Assembly (NCBI GenBank): GCA_012519745.1
Contig: JAAYPO010000005.1
Location: forward strand, 1-54,550
Direction: 5' to 3'
Source of the DNA: Clostridiaceae bacterium
Lineage (GTDB): Bacteria; Bacillota; Clostridia; Acetivibrionales; DTU013
DNA: 54,550 nucleotides
Part shown: positions 27,493-36,229 of the stretch, piece by piece
Numbering within the stretch: position 1 is the first letter of the stretch
How the letters are laid out: each line of letters opens with the position of its first letter
Program-made: the position numbers and the translations under genes
The notes under the pieces: generated by a model
The model's input: the letters and a program-made list of their open reading frames with translations, nothing else
Database searches by the model: none
What the model was told of the DNA's origin: nothing

Positions 27493-28545
27493 CTATCCGG
27501 TGCCGGGATCCTGCCCTGTCAGCCTGTTGATTTCATCACTCACTATTTTGCTTATATACCTCAACGAGGATATCACCTTGGGATATTCCATCCTGGTCGG
27601 CCCGATTATACCTATCGTACCGCTCAATTTATCTGCGATATTATAGTTCACTGTTATCAGACTGCAGTCCTTTATCCATGTCAGATCATTCTCAGTTCCT
27701 ATCTTTATCGTGAGCCCGTCCTTCCTGGCATTGTCAGCCAACGCTTTGCAGATCGTTGACTTTTCATCGATCATGCTCATTAGCTCCCTCGCCTTTGCCA
27801 CATCCTTGAATTCAGGGTAATTCAATATATTGCTGGTTCCCTCAACATATAGTTCCTGATTGTCTATCTGCTCTATGCAGTCTGCGGCACCGTCAAGTAT
27901 TGGCATCAGGATTTCCCCTGGCACTCCTGTCTCCCTCTCCAGTTCCTTTATAATATGAAGATTCACCTGGTGCAGCGCAAGACCTGAAAGTCTGTTGTTC
28001 AGTATATTGGATATCGTAATAAGTGCTTGGGGCTTGATATACTCCGATATCTTGACCAGACCATTGCGAACAATATCCGCATTGTTCACCACGATGACCA
28101 AAGCCTTGCCGGTCTCTATAGGCACCACCTGTATCGCCTTTATCGTGCTGGCCCTCAGCTGGGGCGACACGGCCATAGATGTATATTGGGTAAAGCGTGA
28201 CAAAACCGCTGAGGCCTGCCTCAAGAGCTGACTGAGTTCATTTATTCGAAACTCCATTTCGGATCTCAGCTTTTCAATATCCTCTATTTTTAGATCATGC
28301 GCCGGCATCAGCTTGTCGACATACAGCCTGTAGCCCTTATCCGATGGCACTCGTCCTGCGGAAGTATGCGGCTGTGCCAGGTACCCCATTTCCTCGAGGT
28401 CGGCCATCTCATTTCTGATAGTGGCAGAACTCAGTCCAAGCTCATGCTTTCTTGCAATAGTCCTTGAACCTATAGGTTCGGCCGTATCAATGTAGTCGTC
28501 GATGATGGCCTGAAGTATCCTTTTTTTCCTCTCATCCATTATCAT
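27493..28545 (-). CDS. hrcA: Heat-inducible transcription repressor HrcA
   Basis: Represses the heat-shock operon by binding CIRCE; folding by GroEL links repression to the cell's chaperone capacity. About 350 residues. An N-terminal winged helix has RKKRILQAIIDDYIDTAEPIGSRTIARKHELGLSSATIRNEMADLE, and the conserved LAQPHTSAGRVPSDKGYRLYVD follows. A GAF-like/dimerisation part and the C-terminal GIIGPTRMEYPKVISSLRYIS end the protein. The likely start is ATG 28545 (GGGGGTG 6 bases ahead); ATG 28539 and an upstream GTG at 28575 are alternatives. It is the first gene of the operon, so the repressor controls itself. Confidence 0.96.
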   Translation of the reverse strand: MIMDERKKRILQAIIDDYIDTAEPIGSRTIARKHELGLSSATIRNEMADLEEMGYLAQPHTSAGRVPSDKGYRLYVDKLMPAHDLKIEDIEKLRSEMEFRINELSQLLRQASAVLSRFTQYTSMAVSPQLRASTIKAIQVVPIETGKALVIVVNNADIVRNGLVKISEYIKPQALITISNILNNRLSGLALHQVNLHIIKELERETGVPGEILMPILDGAADCIEQIDNQELYVEGTSNILNYPEFKDVAKARELMSMIDEKSTICKALADNARKDGLTIKIGTENDLTWIKDCSLITVNYNIADKLSGTIGIIGPTRMEYPKVISSLRYISKIVSDEINRLTGQDPGTG

Positions 28546-28613
28546 CTCATACACCCCCGAAAACTGCCGGTCCACTAATAGTATATATACGTATCATCTT
28601 AATTATTTGTTTG

Positions 28614-28640
28614 TTAGCACTCAGAGTTAGCGAGTGCTAA
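28614..28640. promoter_or_regulatory. CIRCE element (HrcA operator)
   Basis: TTAGCACTC-N9-GAGTGCTAA is a perfect match to the CIRCE consensus, with both 9-bp arms identical to it. It lies between the promoter at 28650-28678 and the hrcA start, so bound HrcA would block the hrcA-grpE-dnaK-dnaJ transcript. Confidence 0.97.
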
Positions 28641-28649
28641 CATATAATA

Positions 28650-28678
28650 AAAATACCACCATGGAATTTTTTTGTCAA
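28650..28678 (-). promoter_or_regulatory. Heat-shock operon promoter
   Basis: On the minus strand, -35 TTGACA (28673-28678) and -10 TATTTT (28650-28655) are 17 bases apart, immediately upstream of CIRCE. This is a SigA-type promoter under HrcA repression. Confidence 0.8.
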
Positions 28679-28793
28679 GATTATAACGCGTCAGTTCGGG
28701 AAGAATTTTTTAGCTGCCGTATCATAAGTCAGGCGCTGCAGTATCAAAGATATCTATCAAAGAATGACCGGCTGGTTGGTTTTACAGGTACAG

Positions 28794-30170
28794 TCAAATA
28801 AATTCAACAAAAACGCTGTTTGCCAGATCAAGTCCCGGTTTAGTCAGCTTGTATGTTACGTTGTCCCTACGGTCATGGCTGATTTCGGCCAAAACCAGTC
28901 CCCTGCTGATCAGCTTATCCAGCTTATCACCATAAACCGCTTCAATGCTCTCGCCAAACCGCTCTCCAAACTCAGCCGAAGATACTCCATCGGTCAATCT
29001 CATGCCGAGTATCATAAATTCCGCCATCGCCTCGATCTTATCTATTCGTTGTTCATCTTCGATCAGCTCTATCTGTACATCCCGTCCAATATCTGCTCCC
29101 GACTTGCCCTCTGTCAGTCCGCTCTGGTTGGATACCGATCCATACCAGTTGCCTTCGAGGCTTGTCCGGCCGTCGCTGCCGGCTTTTTGGGTCCTGTGTT
29201 TGACAGCCATGATATACTGCTCTATTCCGGACACATTGCTAAACCTCACCGAATTCAGGAAAGAGTGAGCACCTGATCCAAATCCGGCGTACTCCCTTGC
29301 TTTCCAATATATCAAATTGTGTCTGCACTCATAGCCTGGGCAGGCAAAGTTTGATATCTCATAATGCCTGTAACCCTTCATTGCTAAAAAATCAACAGCA
29401 TGATGATACATCCGCCTGTCCAATTCATCATCCAAAGGCACCAGTGTACCTTTATCAAGCCTATCGCCAAGAATCGTGCCCTCTTCTATCTTTAGGCTAT
29501 AGCACGAAATATGCTTCAGGAACCCTTTATCTGTTTGCCCATGTCTTCGTGCTGCGTTGGATCCCCATGTCTCCCCGGGAGTCGCTGCCGCTCCGGATCC
29601 TCCCGCTCCGCCGGGTCTCCCCGCTTCAGTCACAGCCCGAAGGGTTTCAGCCCAATCGTCAAATGTCTGTCCCGGCAGACCGAAAATCAGGTCTACATTG
29701 ATGTTATCAAACCCGGCCTCGACAGCAGCATTCAAATTGTCAATAAACTGCTGTCTGTCATGTATTCTGCCAATGCTCTTTAAAAGGTCATCCTGCCAGG
29801 CTTGCAGTCCTATGCTAAGACGATTGATCCCCAACTCTCTGTATAGCTTGAGTCTCTCGTAGTCCAGAGTGCCCGGATTGCTTTCCATGCTTACTTCGGC
29901 ATCCTCAGCAATATCAAGATGCTTTGAACAAACCTCCAGCAATCCTCTTATGTGTTGCGGATCAACAAGCGACGGAGTCCCCCCGCCGATAAAAACAGAG
30001 CTTACACGGCGGTTTCTTATGGCGGCGCTCCTTGATACGATCTCGTCCTTAAGGGCACTGAAATAAGAACCGGCAAGGTGTTCCCTGCCGGAATAGGAAT
30101 TAAAATCACAATAATAACATTTTGATTTGCAAAAAGGTATATGAATATATACGCCAATACTATCATCCAT
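28794..30170 (-). CDS. hemW: HemW-type radical SAM protein
   Basis: HemW binds a 4Fe-4S cluster and S-adenosylmethionine and is linked to haem handling (heme chaperone); it was earlier misnamed a coproporphyrinogen oxidase. It has 458 residues from ATG 30170 (GGTGG ahead). IHIPFCKSKCYYCDFNSY carries the CxxxCxxC cluster site plus the extra aromatic/Cys features of the HemN/HemW family. SVFIGGGTPSLVD, VSMESNPGTLD and NVDLIFGLPGQT follow. The C-terminal HemN_C domain is present. Residues about 177-208 are a Gly/Ala/Arg-rich insertion (RPGGAGGSGAAATPGETWG), and about 335-370 is a Ser/Gly-rich loop; both are unusual. It is followed by hrcA, a common gene order. Confidence 0.92.
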   Translation of the reverse strand: MDDSIGVYIHIPFCKSKCYYCDFNSYSGREHLAGSYFSALKDEIVSRSAAIRNRRVSSVFIGGGTPSLVDPQHIRGLLEVCSKHLDIAEDAEVSMESNPGTLDYERLKLYRELGINRLSIGLQAWQDDLLKSIGRIHDRQQFIDNLNAAVEAGFDNINVDLIFGLPGQTFDDWAETLRAVTEAGRPGGAGGSGAAATPGETWGSNAARRHGQTDKGFLKHISCYSLKIEEGTILGDRLDKGTLVPLDDELDRRMYHHAVDFLAMKGYRHYEISNFACPGYECRHNLIYWKAREYAGFGSGAHSFLNSVRFSNVSGIEQYIMAVKHRTQKAGSDGRTSLEGNWYGSVSNQSGLTEGKSGADIGRDVQIELIEDEQRIDKIEAMAEFMILGMRLTDGVSSAEFGERFGESIEAVYGDKLDKLISRGLVLAEISHDRRDNVTYKLTKPGLDLANSVFVEFI

Positions 30171-30261
30171 TTGATCCACCTATAAGCCGCTCTCACACAA
30201 AACCCGGAATACGTCAAACGGTATTTCCGCTGCTATGCGGCAAGCTTACTCACATGCTCCG

Positions 30262-32070
30262 CTAATCCAGCTTCAGCACGCTCATGAACGCTTCCTGCGG
30301 TACCTCCACCGAACCTATCTGGCGCATGCGCCTCTTGCCTTCCTTCTGCTTTTCCAGAAGCTTCTTCTTTCTTGAGATGTCCCCGCCGTAGCACTTTGCC
30401 AGTACATCCTTCCTGTATGCCCTGACAGTCTCCCTTGCGATGATCTTTCCGCCTATGCAAGCCTGTATCGGTATCTCAAACATCTGCCTTGGTATAGAAT
30501 CCTTCAGTTTTTCCGCGATTCTCCGCCCTCTGGCATATGCCTTCTCAGTATGCACGATAAAAGACAACGCATCGACGATTTCTCCGTTGAGAAGTATGTC
30601 CAGCTTGACAAGCTCCGACTCCTTATATCCGATCAGTTCATAGTCAAATGAGGCATAGCCCTTCGTTCTGGACTTCAATGCATCAAAAAAGTCATATATT
30701 ATTTCATTGAGAGGAAGCTCATATGTCAGAATAGCTCTCTTCTCATCAAGATACGACATATCCTTATACACGCCGCGTCTCTCCTGTGAGAGCTCCATTA
30801 TACTGCCAACATATTCGATGGGAGTCATTATCGTAGCCTTGACGATGGGCTCCTCCATACTGTCTATTGAGGTCAGAGCTGGCATATTAGTGGGGTTGTC
30901 TATATTCAGCTCCTGTCCGTCCGTCAGTGTGATCTTGTAAATAACACTCGGCGCAGTAGTGACTATATCAAGGTCGTACTCCCTCTCCAGCCGCTCCTGA
31001 ATGATCTCCATGTGCAGAAGCCCGAGAAAACCGCATCTAAAGCCAAATCCCAGCGCAACAGAGGTTTCCGCTTCAAATGTCAGCGCCGCATCATTGAGCT
31101 GCAGCTTTTCGAGAGCGTCTCTCAAATCGCCGTACTTCGCTCCGTCTGCCGGATAAATACCGCAGAACACCATCGACTGCACCTTCTTGTACCCGGGCAG
31201 CGGTTCAGAAGCAGGCCTCTCTGCCAGTGTAACAGTATCGCCGACCCTGGTGTCCCGGACATTCTTAATGCTTGCAGATATATATCCCACATCTCCGGCA
31301 AATAGACCATCGCAGGGAACATATTGGCCGGGTCTGAAATAGCCGACTTCAGTAACTACAAATTCCTTTTTCGTGTACATCATCCGAATAGTATCACCGG
31401 GCTTCACTGCGCCTTCCTTGACCCGGATATGGACTATGACTCCCTTGTAGCTGTCATAGAACGAGTCAAAGACCAACGCTTTCAAAGGCGCACTCTCATC
31501 CCCTTTCGGAGGTGGTACATGCTTTGCGATCTGCTCAAGCACTGCTTCTATGTTTATTCCGTTTTTGGCCGATATTTCCGGCGCATCGCTGCAGTCAAGC
31601 CCGATCACATCTTCAACTTCCTTTTTAACATGCTCCGGCTGTGCGCTCGGAAGGTCGATTTTATTGATCACCGGCAACAACTCAAGATTGTGCTCCAGCG
31701 CCAGGTATACATTAGCCAGTGTCTGTGCCTCAATGCCCTGAGCCGCATCCACTACCAGTATCGCACCTTCGCATGCCGCAAGGCTCCTTGAGACCTCATA
31801 GTTGAAGTCCACATGCCCGGGAGTATCTATCAGGTTGTAGATATACTCCTGACCGTCGGAAGCCCTGTACACCATCCTCACCGCCTGTGCCTTGATAGTG
31901 ATTCCCCTCTCGCGTTCGATATCCATGGTATCAAGGACCTGCTCCTGCATTTCCCTTTGGGTCAGCACGCCGGTCATCTGGATCAAACGGTCGGCAAGTG
32001 TGGATTTGCCGTGATCTATATGCGCTATTATGCAAAAATTCCTTATATTGTCCTGTCTGTTGCCTGACAT
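30262..32070 (-). CDS. lepA: Elongation factor 4 (LepA)
   Basis: Ribosome-associated GTPase that back-translocates or helps ribosome biogenesis and stress survival. It has 602 residues. The G domain has [14 protein letters not shown] (P-loop), DTPGHVDF and NKIDLP. The EF-G-like domains II, III and V follow, and the LepA-specific C-terminal domain ends with [38 protein letters not shown]. It starts at ATG 32070 behind AAGGGGAAG. It lies upstream of hemW, and lepA-hemW-hrcA is a conserved order. An extended -10 (TGTTATAAT, minus strand, -10 at 32128-32133) may drive it. Confidence 0.97.
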   Translation of the reverse strand: MSGNRQDNIRNFCIIAHIDHGKSTLADRLIQMTGVLTQREMQEQVLDTMDIERERGITIKAQAVRMVYRASDGQEYIYNLIDTPGHVDFNYEVSRSLAACEGAILVVDAAQGIEAQTLANVYLALEHNLELLPVINKIDLPSAQPEHVKKEVEDVIGLDCSDAPEISAKNGINIEAVLEQIAKHVPPPKGDESAPLKALVFDSFYDSYKGVIVHIRVKEGAVKPGDTIRMMYTKKEFVVTEVGYFRPGQYVPCDGLFAGDVGYISASIKNVRDTRVGDTVTLAERPASEPLPGYKKVQSMVFCGIYPADGAKYGDLRDALEKLQLNDAALTFEAETSVALGFGFRCGFLGLLHMEIIQERLEREYDLDIVTTAPSVIYKITLTDGQELNIDNPTNMPALTSIDSMEEPIVKATIMTPIEYVGSIMELSQERRGVYKDMSYLDEKRAILTYELPLNEIIYDFFDALKSRTKGYASFDYELIGYKESELVKLDILLNGEIVDALSFIVHTEKAYARGRRIAEKLKDSIPRQMFEIPIQACIGGKIIARETVRAYRKDVLAKCYGGDISRKKKLLEKQKEGKRRMRQIGSVEVPQEAFMSVLKLD

Positions 32071-32127
32071 TGATTCTTCCCCTTGTCTATATTAGTTTTG
32101 CAGAAAATACTCATTAAATGCAAAACA

Positions 32128-32136
32128 ATTATAACA
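32128..32136 (-). promoter_or_regulatory. Candidate extended -10 promoter for lepA
   Basis: TGTTATAAT on the minus strand fits an extended -10, about 57 bases before the lepA ATG. No good -35 is seen at normal spacing. Confidence 0.35.
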
Positions 32137-32216
32137 TCAGCATAATTCAAAATAAAGAGAAACATGGAGACGGTACCTACGGACCCCTCCAGCCAATAAC
32201 ACAGTTTGCTTTATCT

Positions 32217-32306
32217 ATGCCTCCTGGAGCCTGCAACTCATTTCGCCTTAACCCATGCCTCCTGGAGCCTGCAACTCATTTCGCGTTAACCCATGCCTCC
32301 CGAGCC
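32217..32306. repeat. 38-bp tandem repeat, about 2.3 copies
   Basis: Units start at 32217 and 32255 and differ by one base (cgccttaaccc / cgcgttaaccc); a partial third unit starts at 32293 (atgcctcc). The unit begins ATGCCTCCTGGAGCCTGC. It fills most of the folD-lepA gap, just downstream of the folD stop. Confidence 0.8.
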
Positions 32307-32311
32307 CGTAC

Positions 32312-33163
32312 CTATACTATCCCGAACTTTTTTTCCGCCGATTCCACCGTCTGGTATATCAGACGATTGATGGTCATTGGTCCGACTCCTCCCGGTACAG
32401 GCGTATATGCCGAGCATTTGCTTATGGCATTTTCAAGATCGATATCGCCCACATTTCCTTCATTGTAGCCTGCATCTACCAGCACGCAGCCTTCTTTCAC
32501 CCAGTCCGCCTTGACGAATTTCGGCTTGCCCACGGCAGCTACTACAATATCCGCCCTCTTTACTATGCTTGGCAGATCCCTTGTCCTGGAATGGCATATC
32601 GTGACCGTTGCATTTTCATTGAGCAGCATCATGGCAACAGGCTTGCCGAGTATCGGACTTCTTCCGATGACTACTGCCTCCTTGCCCTCCAGTTGGATGT
32701 TGTAATGCTTCAATATGGTCATTATGGAGTAGGGAGTGGCACATTTGAATGAATCCAGCTGCATGGTCATCCTGCCGAATGTATTCGTATTGACCCCGTC
32801 AACATCCTTCGATATATCGATAGCATTGAAGCAGGCTGTTTCATCTATATGGCCCGGTACCGGGTGCTGCAGCAGTATGCCGTGAACATTCTCGTCCCTG
32901 TTCAGTTCCCAGATCTTGTCGAGCAGCTGCTGTGTTGTAGTTTCCTCCGGCAACTCCACCTTCAGCGACTGCATCCCAATACGAGTGCAGGCATTCCCCT
33001 TCATTCTTACATATGTCACAGATGCGGGGTCGTCTCCGACAATTATCGTTGCCAGCACAGGGATCGTGCCCGTCCTGTCCTTGATCCTCTGGACCCTGAC
33101 CGCCAGCTCCTGCTCTATGCTTTTTGCCAGAGTCTTTCCATCCAATATAAGTGGTGTGTTCAT
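32312..33163 (-). CDS. folD: Methylenetetrahydrofolate dehydrogenase / cyclohydrolase
   Basis: Interconverts 5,10-methylene-, 5,10-methenyl- and 10-formyl-tetrahydrofolate; in acetogenic Clostridia it also serves the methyl branch of carbon fixation. It has 283 residues. Motifs are [23 protein letters not shown] (the active-site Lys/Tyr region), [23 protein letters not shown], the NADP-binding [19 protein letters not shown] and the C-terminal [16 protein letters not shown]. It starts at ATG 33163 behind AAGGAAGG; a TTG 9 bases earlier overlaps that site. Usual size and no fusion. Confidence 0.96.
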   Translation of the reverse strand: MNTPLILDGKTLAKSIEQELAVRVQRIKDRTGTIPVLATIIVGDDPASVTYVRMKGNACTRIGMQSLKVELPEETTTQQLLDKIWELNRDENVHGILLQHPVPGHIDETACFNAIDISKDVDGVNTNTFGRMTMQLDSFKCATPYSIMTILKHYNIQLEGKEAVVIGRSPILGKPVAMMLLNENATVTICHSRTRDLPSIVKRADIVVAAVGKPKFVKADWVKEGCVLVDAGYNEGNVGDIDLENAISKCSAYTPVPGGVGPMTINRLIYQTVESAEKKFGIV

Positions 33164-33172
33164 TTTATCCAA

Positions 33173-33519
33173 CCTTCCTTTTATGTAAATTGTTCAACTT
33201 GCCCTGTGGTCACTGGATTATCGGACTATCGTCCATAACCAGAATCAAGTATTTTGCTATTGTGCTCATCTGGTAATAATAACTCACTATAATAATATAT
33301 TAAATAATTATTTTTTCAATAAAAACGTGAAATATCTGCTATGCAGAGACAGAGAAATTATCAGAATAAGAAAAGAGATTTATTTGCTTGCTTCACAACA
33401 AAGCCTGGATCCTGCCGGACCTTCTGTCAATGAACTGTCATGAATAATTATATAACAGGATTTGGACAACTGTATGTCATAAATGAAATAGTGATGTAAT
33501 TATTATAATACATTTTTAT
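33173..33519. other. Gene-free AT-rich gap upstream of folD
   Basis: No ORF, repeat or clear terminator is seen. A TTGAAA on the minus strand near 33314-33319 with TATTAT-like bases 17-19 bases downstream may be the folD promoter, but the region is so AT-rich that this is weak. Confidence 0.4.
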
Positions 33520-33786
33520 TTAGAAGAGTTGGCGGAGCTTTTCAATGTCGCGGTTTATATACTCTAAGTTTATGTAAAATGTCCAGTTCATAAAAGTGAT
33601 CTCAAGATAGTTTCCGCGGCTTTCCAATGTGGCTATGGAAAACCGCCGCTGCCCTGCAACAAGGTCGTTTGTGACCTGGTCTACAGTCAGGATCCCGACA
33701 GTCAGTATTAAAACGAACAGTATTACAGCTCCAATGCATTGCTGCCGTCTGTGTCTTTTAGTCTTGTATATATCTACCCTGCTCAA
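33520..33786 (-). CDS. Small single-TM protein after spoIIP, function unknown
   Basis: An 88-residue protein starting at TTG 33786 (GGAGG 7 bases ahead; an earlier TTG at 33807 would put that GGAGG inside the gene). A basic start (YKTKRHRRQQ) leads into one membrane segment (AVILFVLILTVGILTV) and an external part of about 60 residues with aromatic beta strands (FMNWTFYINLEYI). This fits an N-in, C-out anchored protein. It follows spoIIP by about 76 bases on the same strand, so a sporulation or envelope role is possible. I do not recognise the family. Confidence 0.6.
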   Translation of the reverse strand: MSRVDIYKTKRHRRQQCIGAVILFVLILTVGILTVDQVTNDLVAGQRRFSIATLESRGNYLEITFMNWTFYINLEYINRDIEKLRQLF

Positions 33787-33862
33787 GCCATGACCTCCGA
33801 ATATCAAGAGCTATGCTTCGGTTATAACGAGGCGATAACGCATTTCCATTTATTATAACCAG

Positions 33863-35542
33863 TTATTCGCCCTTCATTACATCGCTCAAAACCTCCGCAA
33901 GGTATTTTGTGCTCTCTATGCTCTCACTCAGCAGATTGCCGTCACCTCCGACTTCAATGAGGATGGCATTGTTCGATATCTGCTGATTATATCGCTTTCC
34001 AACGATACGGACCGGTTTTGCCAGTCCCGGATATTTCTCATTCAGCTTCTGCTGCAGCTTTAAAACGAATTTTAGGTTCTCCCTCCACTCCGGATGCGGC
34101 AGCATTCCGTCAGCACCCACAACAAACATGATCTGGGCGCAATTCTTGCCATTGATCTCCTTTGTCATGCGAAGCTTGGGCTTCTTGTCATCGACCGCAT
34201 CCCTGTGAACATCTATATATACCTGTATTGATGGGTAACTCTTCTTATAGCTTTGCAGTGTGTTTATTGAGACACCGTAGGCAGCATCATGAACTTTGTC
34301 ATGGACAGTACCGTTATGCAGTGTGTCGATCCCGTATTTCTCCAGGTGCCTTGCCAGCTCTTCACCGACTCTCACCACATTATACTTCGGATTGCTGTTA
34401 AAGCTTGGTACATCCTTCTTGCCCAGATCAGCTTCCTTCAATACATAGCTTTCTGTTGTATGTGTGTGGTAAATCAGCACCTTGGGTCCTTTCTTTGCCA
34501 GATCGATTCTGAGAGGCTCCTTAAGGAGCTTTGCAATATCGATCTTGTGTTTTGTAAAGTTTTTGATCTGAATTTTATCAAGCTCAACTGTCTCTTTTTC
34601 ATCCCCTTCTTTCTCATCCTCAATTTCGTAGCTTACACTGCTCATTGGCTGATTTCCCAGTGCAAGCTGATTATTGCCGCCGGGATTTCCGCTCTGCTGT
34701 TGATTCCCCTGATTCTGTTGGCCTGCACTGTTATTCGTCTGACCTGCGCTGCTGTTTGTCTGACCTGCCCCGTCATTCGTCCTGCCTGCGCTGCTGTTTG
34801 TCTGACCTGCCCCGTCATTCGTCCTGCCTGTTATATCCGAATTCTGGCCAATAGCATATTCTGTGCCGAAGCTCATACTGCTTTCTGGAGCTCCATCCGA
34901 TTCACTGAATAAATCGTTTCCAATCTGACCATTATTTGTTCCTTCTTTACCTGCACCTTCTCCATTATTCCCGCTAGCTGCACCTCCGCTGCCTATGCTT
35001 CCGCTATCTCCATCCGTGCCAATGCCGCTCCCGCTGTTCCCGCTGCCCGCACTACCGCCACTGCCTGCACTGCCACTACCGCCGTTCCCATTGCCGGCAC
35101 TGCCGCTCCCGCTGCCCGCACCACCGCTGTCCGGCACAGTATTATGCCCGGGTAGCGCATTATCGGCCATGCCCTGTTCTCTCATGGATCTTATTTTGTA
35201 GTAGCTCCTAAAAATCGGTGATTGTGCATTAAAAATCGAAGCAGGCGAATCCAAATCTATATCAAAGACCTTAGTAAACAGCTCTTTGACCTCTCCGGAA
35301 AACGAAACGCTTGACTTACCGCTGTTATATACTGACTCGACAATAGGGATTGACAGACTGATAATGCTCTTAAAGTTATTGGGATCTATACTATAAATGA
35401 CATGTACATCATGCTTGTACCACAAATTTCCCAGCTGGATACCCGCTAGAACTGCTAGAACTGCCAAGATTAATATTGAAACTGACTTTGCAGACTTTTT
35501 CAAAAGTTTCTCAAAAGGTTTTTGCTTATGATCAATATTCAT
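33863..35542 (-). CDS. spoIIP: Stage II sporulation protein P
   Basis: Amidase/endopeptidase of the SpoIID-IIM-IIP engulfment complex, anchored in the mother-cell membrane, which cuts septal peptidoglycan. It has 559 residues from ATG 35542 (GGAGG ahead). A short cytoplasmic start and a TM at about 22-44 (SILILAVLAVLAGIQLG) come first. A normal N-terminal region follows, then a Gly/Ser/Asn/Gln-rich linker at about 131-284, far longer than usual. The catalytic domain has VLIYHTHTTESYV (zinc His), QVYIDVHRDA, AQIMFVVGAD and LIEVGGDGNLLSESIEST. The linker contains near-exact 14-residue repeats (TNDGAGQTNSSAGR/Q). A SigE-like promoter candidate lies upstream. Strong evidence that the organism sporulates or descends from a sporulator. 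Confidence 0.94.
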   Translation of the reverse strand: MNIDHKQKPFEKLLKKSAKSVSILILAVLAVLAGIQLGNLWYKHDVHVIYSIDPNNFKSIISLSIPIVESVYNSGKSSVSFSGEVKELFTKVFDIDLDSPASIFNAQSPIFRSYYKIRSMREQGMADNALPGHNTVPDSGGAGSGSGSAGNGNGGSGSAGSGGSAGSGNSGSGIGTDGDSGSIGSGGAASGNNGEGAGKEGTNNGQIGNDLFSESDGAPESSMSFGTEYAIGQNSDITGRTNDGAGQTNSSAGRTNDGAGQTNSSAGQTNNSAGQQNQGNQQQSGNPGGNNQLALGNQPMSSVSYEIEDEKEGDEKETVELDKIQIKNFTKHKIDIAKLLKEPLRIDLAKKGPKVLIYHTHTTESYVLKEADLGKKDVPSFNSNPKYNVVRVGEELARHLEKYGIDTLHNGTVHDKVHDAAYGVSINTLQSYKKSYPSIQVYIDVHRDAVDDKKPKLRMTKEINGKNCAQIMFVVGADGMLPHPEWRENLKFVLKLQQKLNEKYPGLAKPVRIVGKRYNQQISNNAILIEVGGDGNLLSESIESTKYLAEVLSDVMKGE

Positions 35543-35595
35543 TTTTCCTCCGTTTGCTGTACTAACACAGCATCGTTTGTAAAGGTCTTTATAGA

Positions 35596-35625
35596 ATGAT
35601 ATTCCTGAGTCCATATGTAATATGA
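35596..35625 (-). promoter_or_regulatory. Candidate SigE-type promoter of spoIIP
   Basis: On the minus strand TCATATT (35619-35625) and AATATCAT (35596-35603) are 15 bases apart, a close fit to the mother-cell SigE pattern (KMATATT / CATAYAMT). This agrees with the known SigE control of spoIIP in Bacillus. Confidence 0.4.
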
Positions 35626-35705
35626 CATCAGAATCATAAATAGCGATGTCATATGAGCAGCCATAAAAAACCTGTAAAAATGCGGTCAAAAAAGCGAATT
35701 ACGAC

Positions 35706-35735
35706 TTGCATTACATAACTAAAAACAGATATAAT
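35706..35735 (+). promoter_or_regulatory. Promoter of the 44-residue membrane peptide gene
   Basis: TTGCAT (35706-35711) and a perfect TATAAT (35730-35735) are 18 bases apart, 36 bases before the start codon. Confidence 0.7.
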
Positions 35736-35771
35736 TGTTATGCTTATAAAAAAAAGAAAGGTGAAATCGAG

Positions 35772-35906
35772 ATGTCTTTTCAAGCTTATTATTTTATAGC
35801 TATTATTGTTATATTAGGAGCCTGCGCTCTTGCAATGAATTTTTCGATCAAGAAATATAACGCAAAAATGGCAACTGCGAAATCCAAAAGGCCACGCCGC
35901 AGATAA
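35772..35906 (+). CDS. 44-residue single-TM membrane peptide
   Basis: The ATG at 35772 has AAAGGTG ahead. The peptide is M-S-F-Q-A-Y then a hydrophobic segment (YFIAIIVILGACALAMNF) and a strongly basic tail (KKYNAKMATAKSKRPRRR), i.e. N-out with positively charged C-terminus inside. A promoter (35706-35735) and a terminator (35939-35970) frame it exactly, so it looks like a complete transcription unit pointing away from spoIIP. I do not recognise a family; small toxins, sporulation peptides and membrane-complex regulators share this shape. An upstream in-frame ATG at 35706 falls on the promoter and is not used. Confidence 0.65.
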   Translation: MSFQAYYFIAIIVILGACALAMNFSIKKYNAKMATAKSKRPRRR

Positions 35907-35938
35907 TCATGCCACAAGCAATAAATTTTGGCACATAG

Positions 35939-35970
35939 AAAGCAGATACTATATAGTACCTGCTTTTTAT
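35939..35970 (+). terminator. Intrinsic terminator of the small-peptide gene
   Basis: AAAGCAG-A-TACT and AGTA-C-CTGCTTT pair around ATAT with one internal mismatch, followed by TTTAT. It lies 33 bases after the stop codon. Confidence 0.75.
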
Positions 35971-36186
35971 ACGCATCGTTCAAAGAAAAATTTCCGCTTG
36001 TAGAAAATTTTCTTACCTCTGCGCGTTTCAACGAGGCGGTAGATATGCTCGCATCGTTTTCTTTCGATTTATCTAAAGGAAATATCTGAAAGGCAATCGG
36101 TACCTGCCACCAAGGGTTTATAGCCTGAAGTCTGAAAATACGTAAAGATGCGGGTGACATCATTCGCCTCGTTATAACGCATCAAA
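35969..36186. repeat. Interspersed multi-hairpin element, copy B
   Basis: Related to copy A at 24688-24838. ACGCATCGTTCA leads into a hairpin at 35984-36013 (AGAAAAATTTC / GAAAATTTTCT). Then comes GCGTTTCAACGAGGCG at 36023 and its near-complement CGCCTCGTTATAACGC ending at 36180, enclosing about 126 bases. The order of parts is the same as in copy A, but the second stem has different bases that still pair. No ORF is supported inside it. Confidence 0.65.
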
Positions 36187-36229
36187 CAAATCACCGTCAC
36201 CATTAAGCTATGGCAGCCAGCCATAACTA

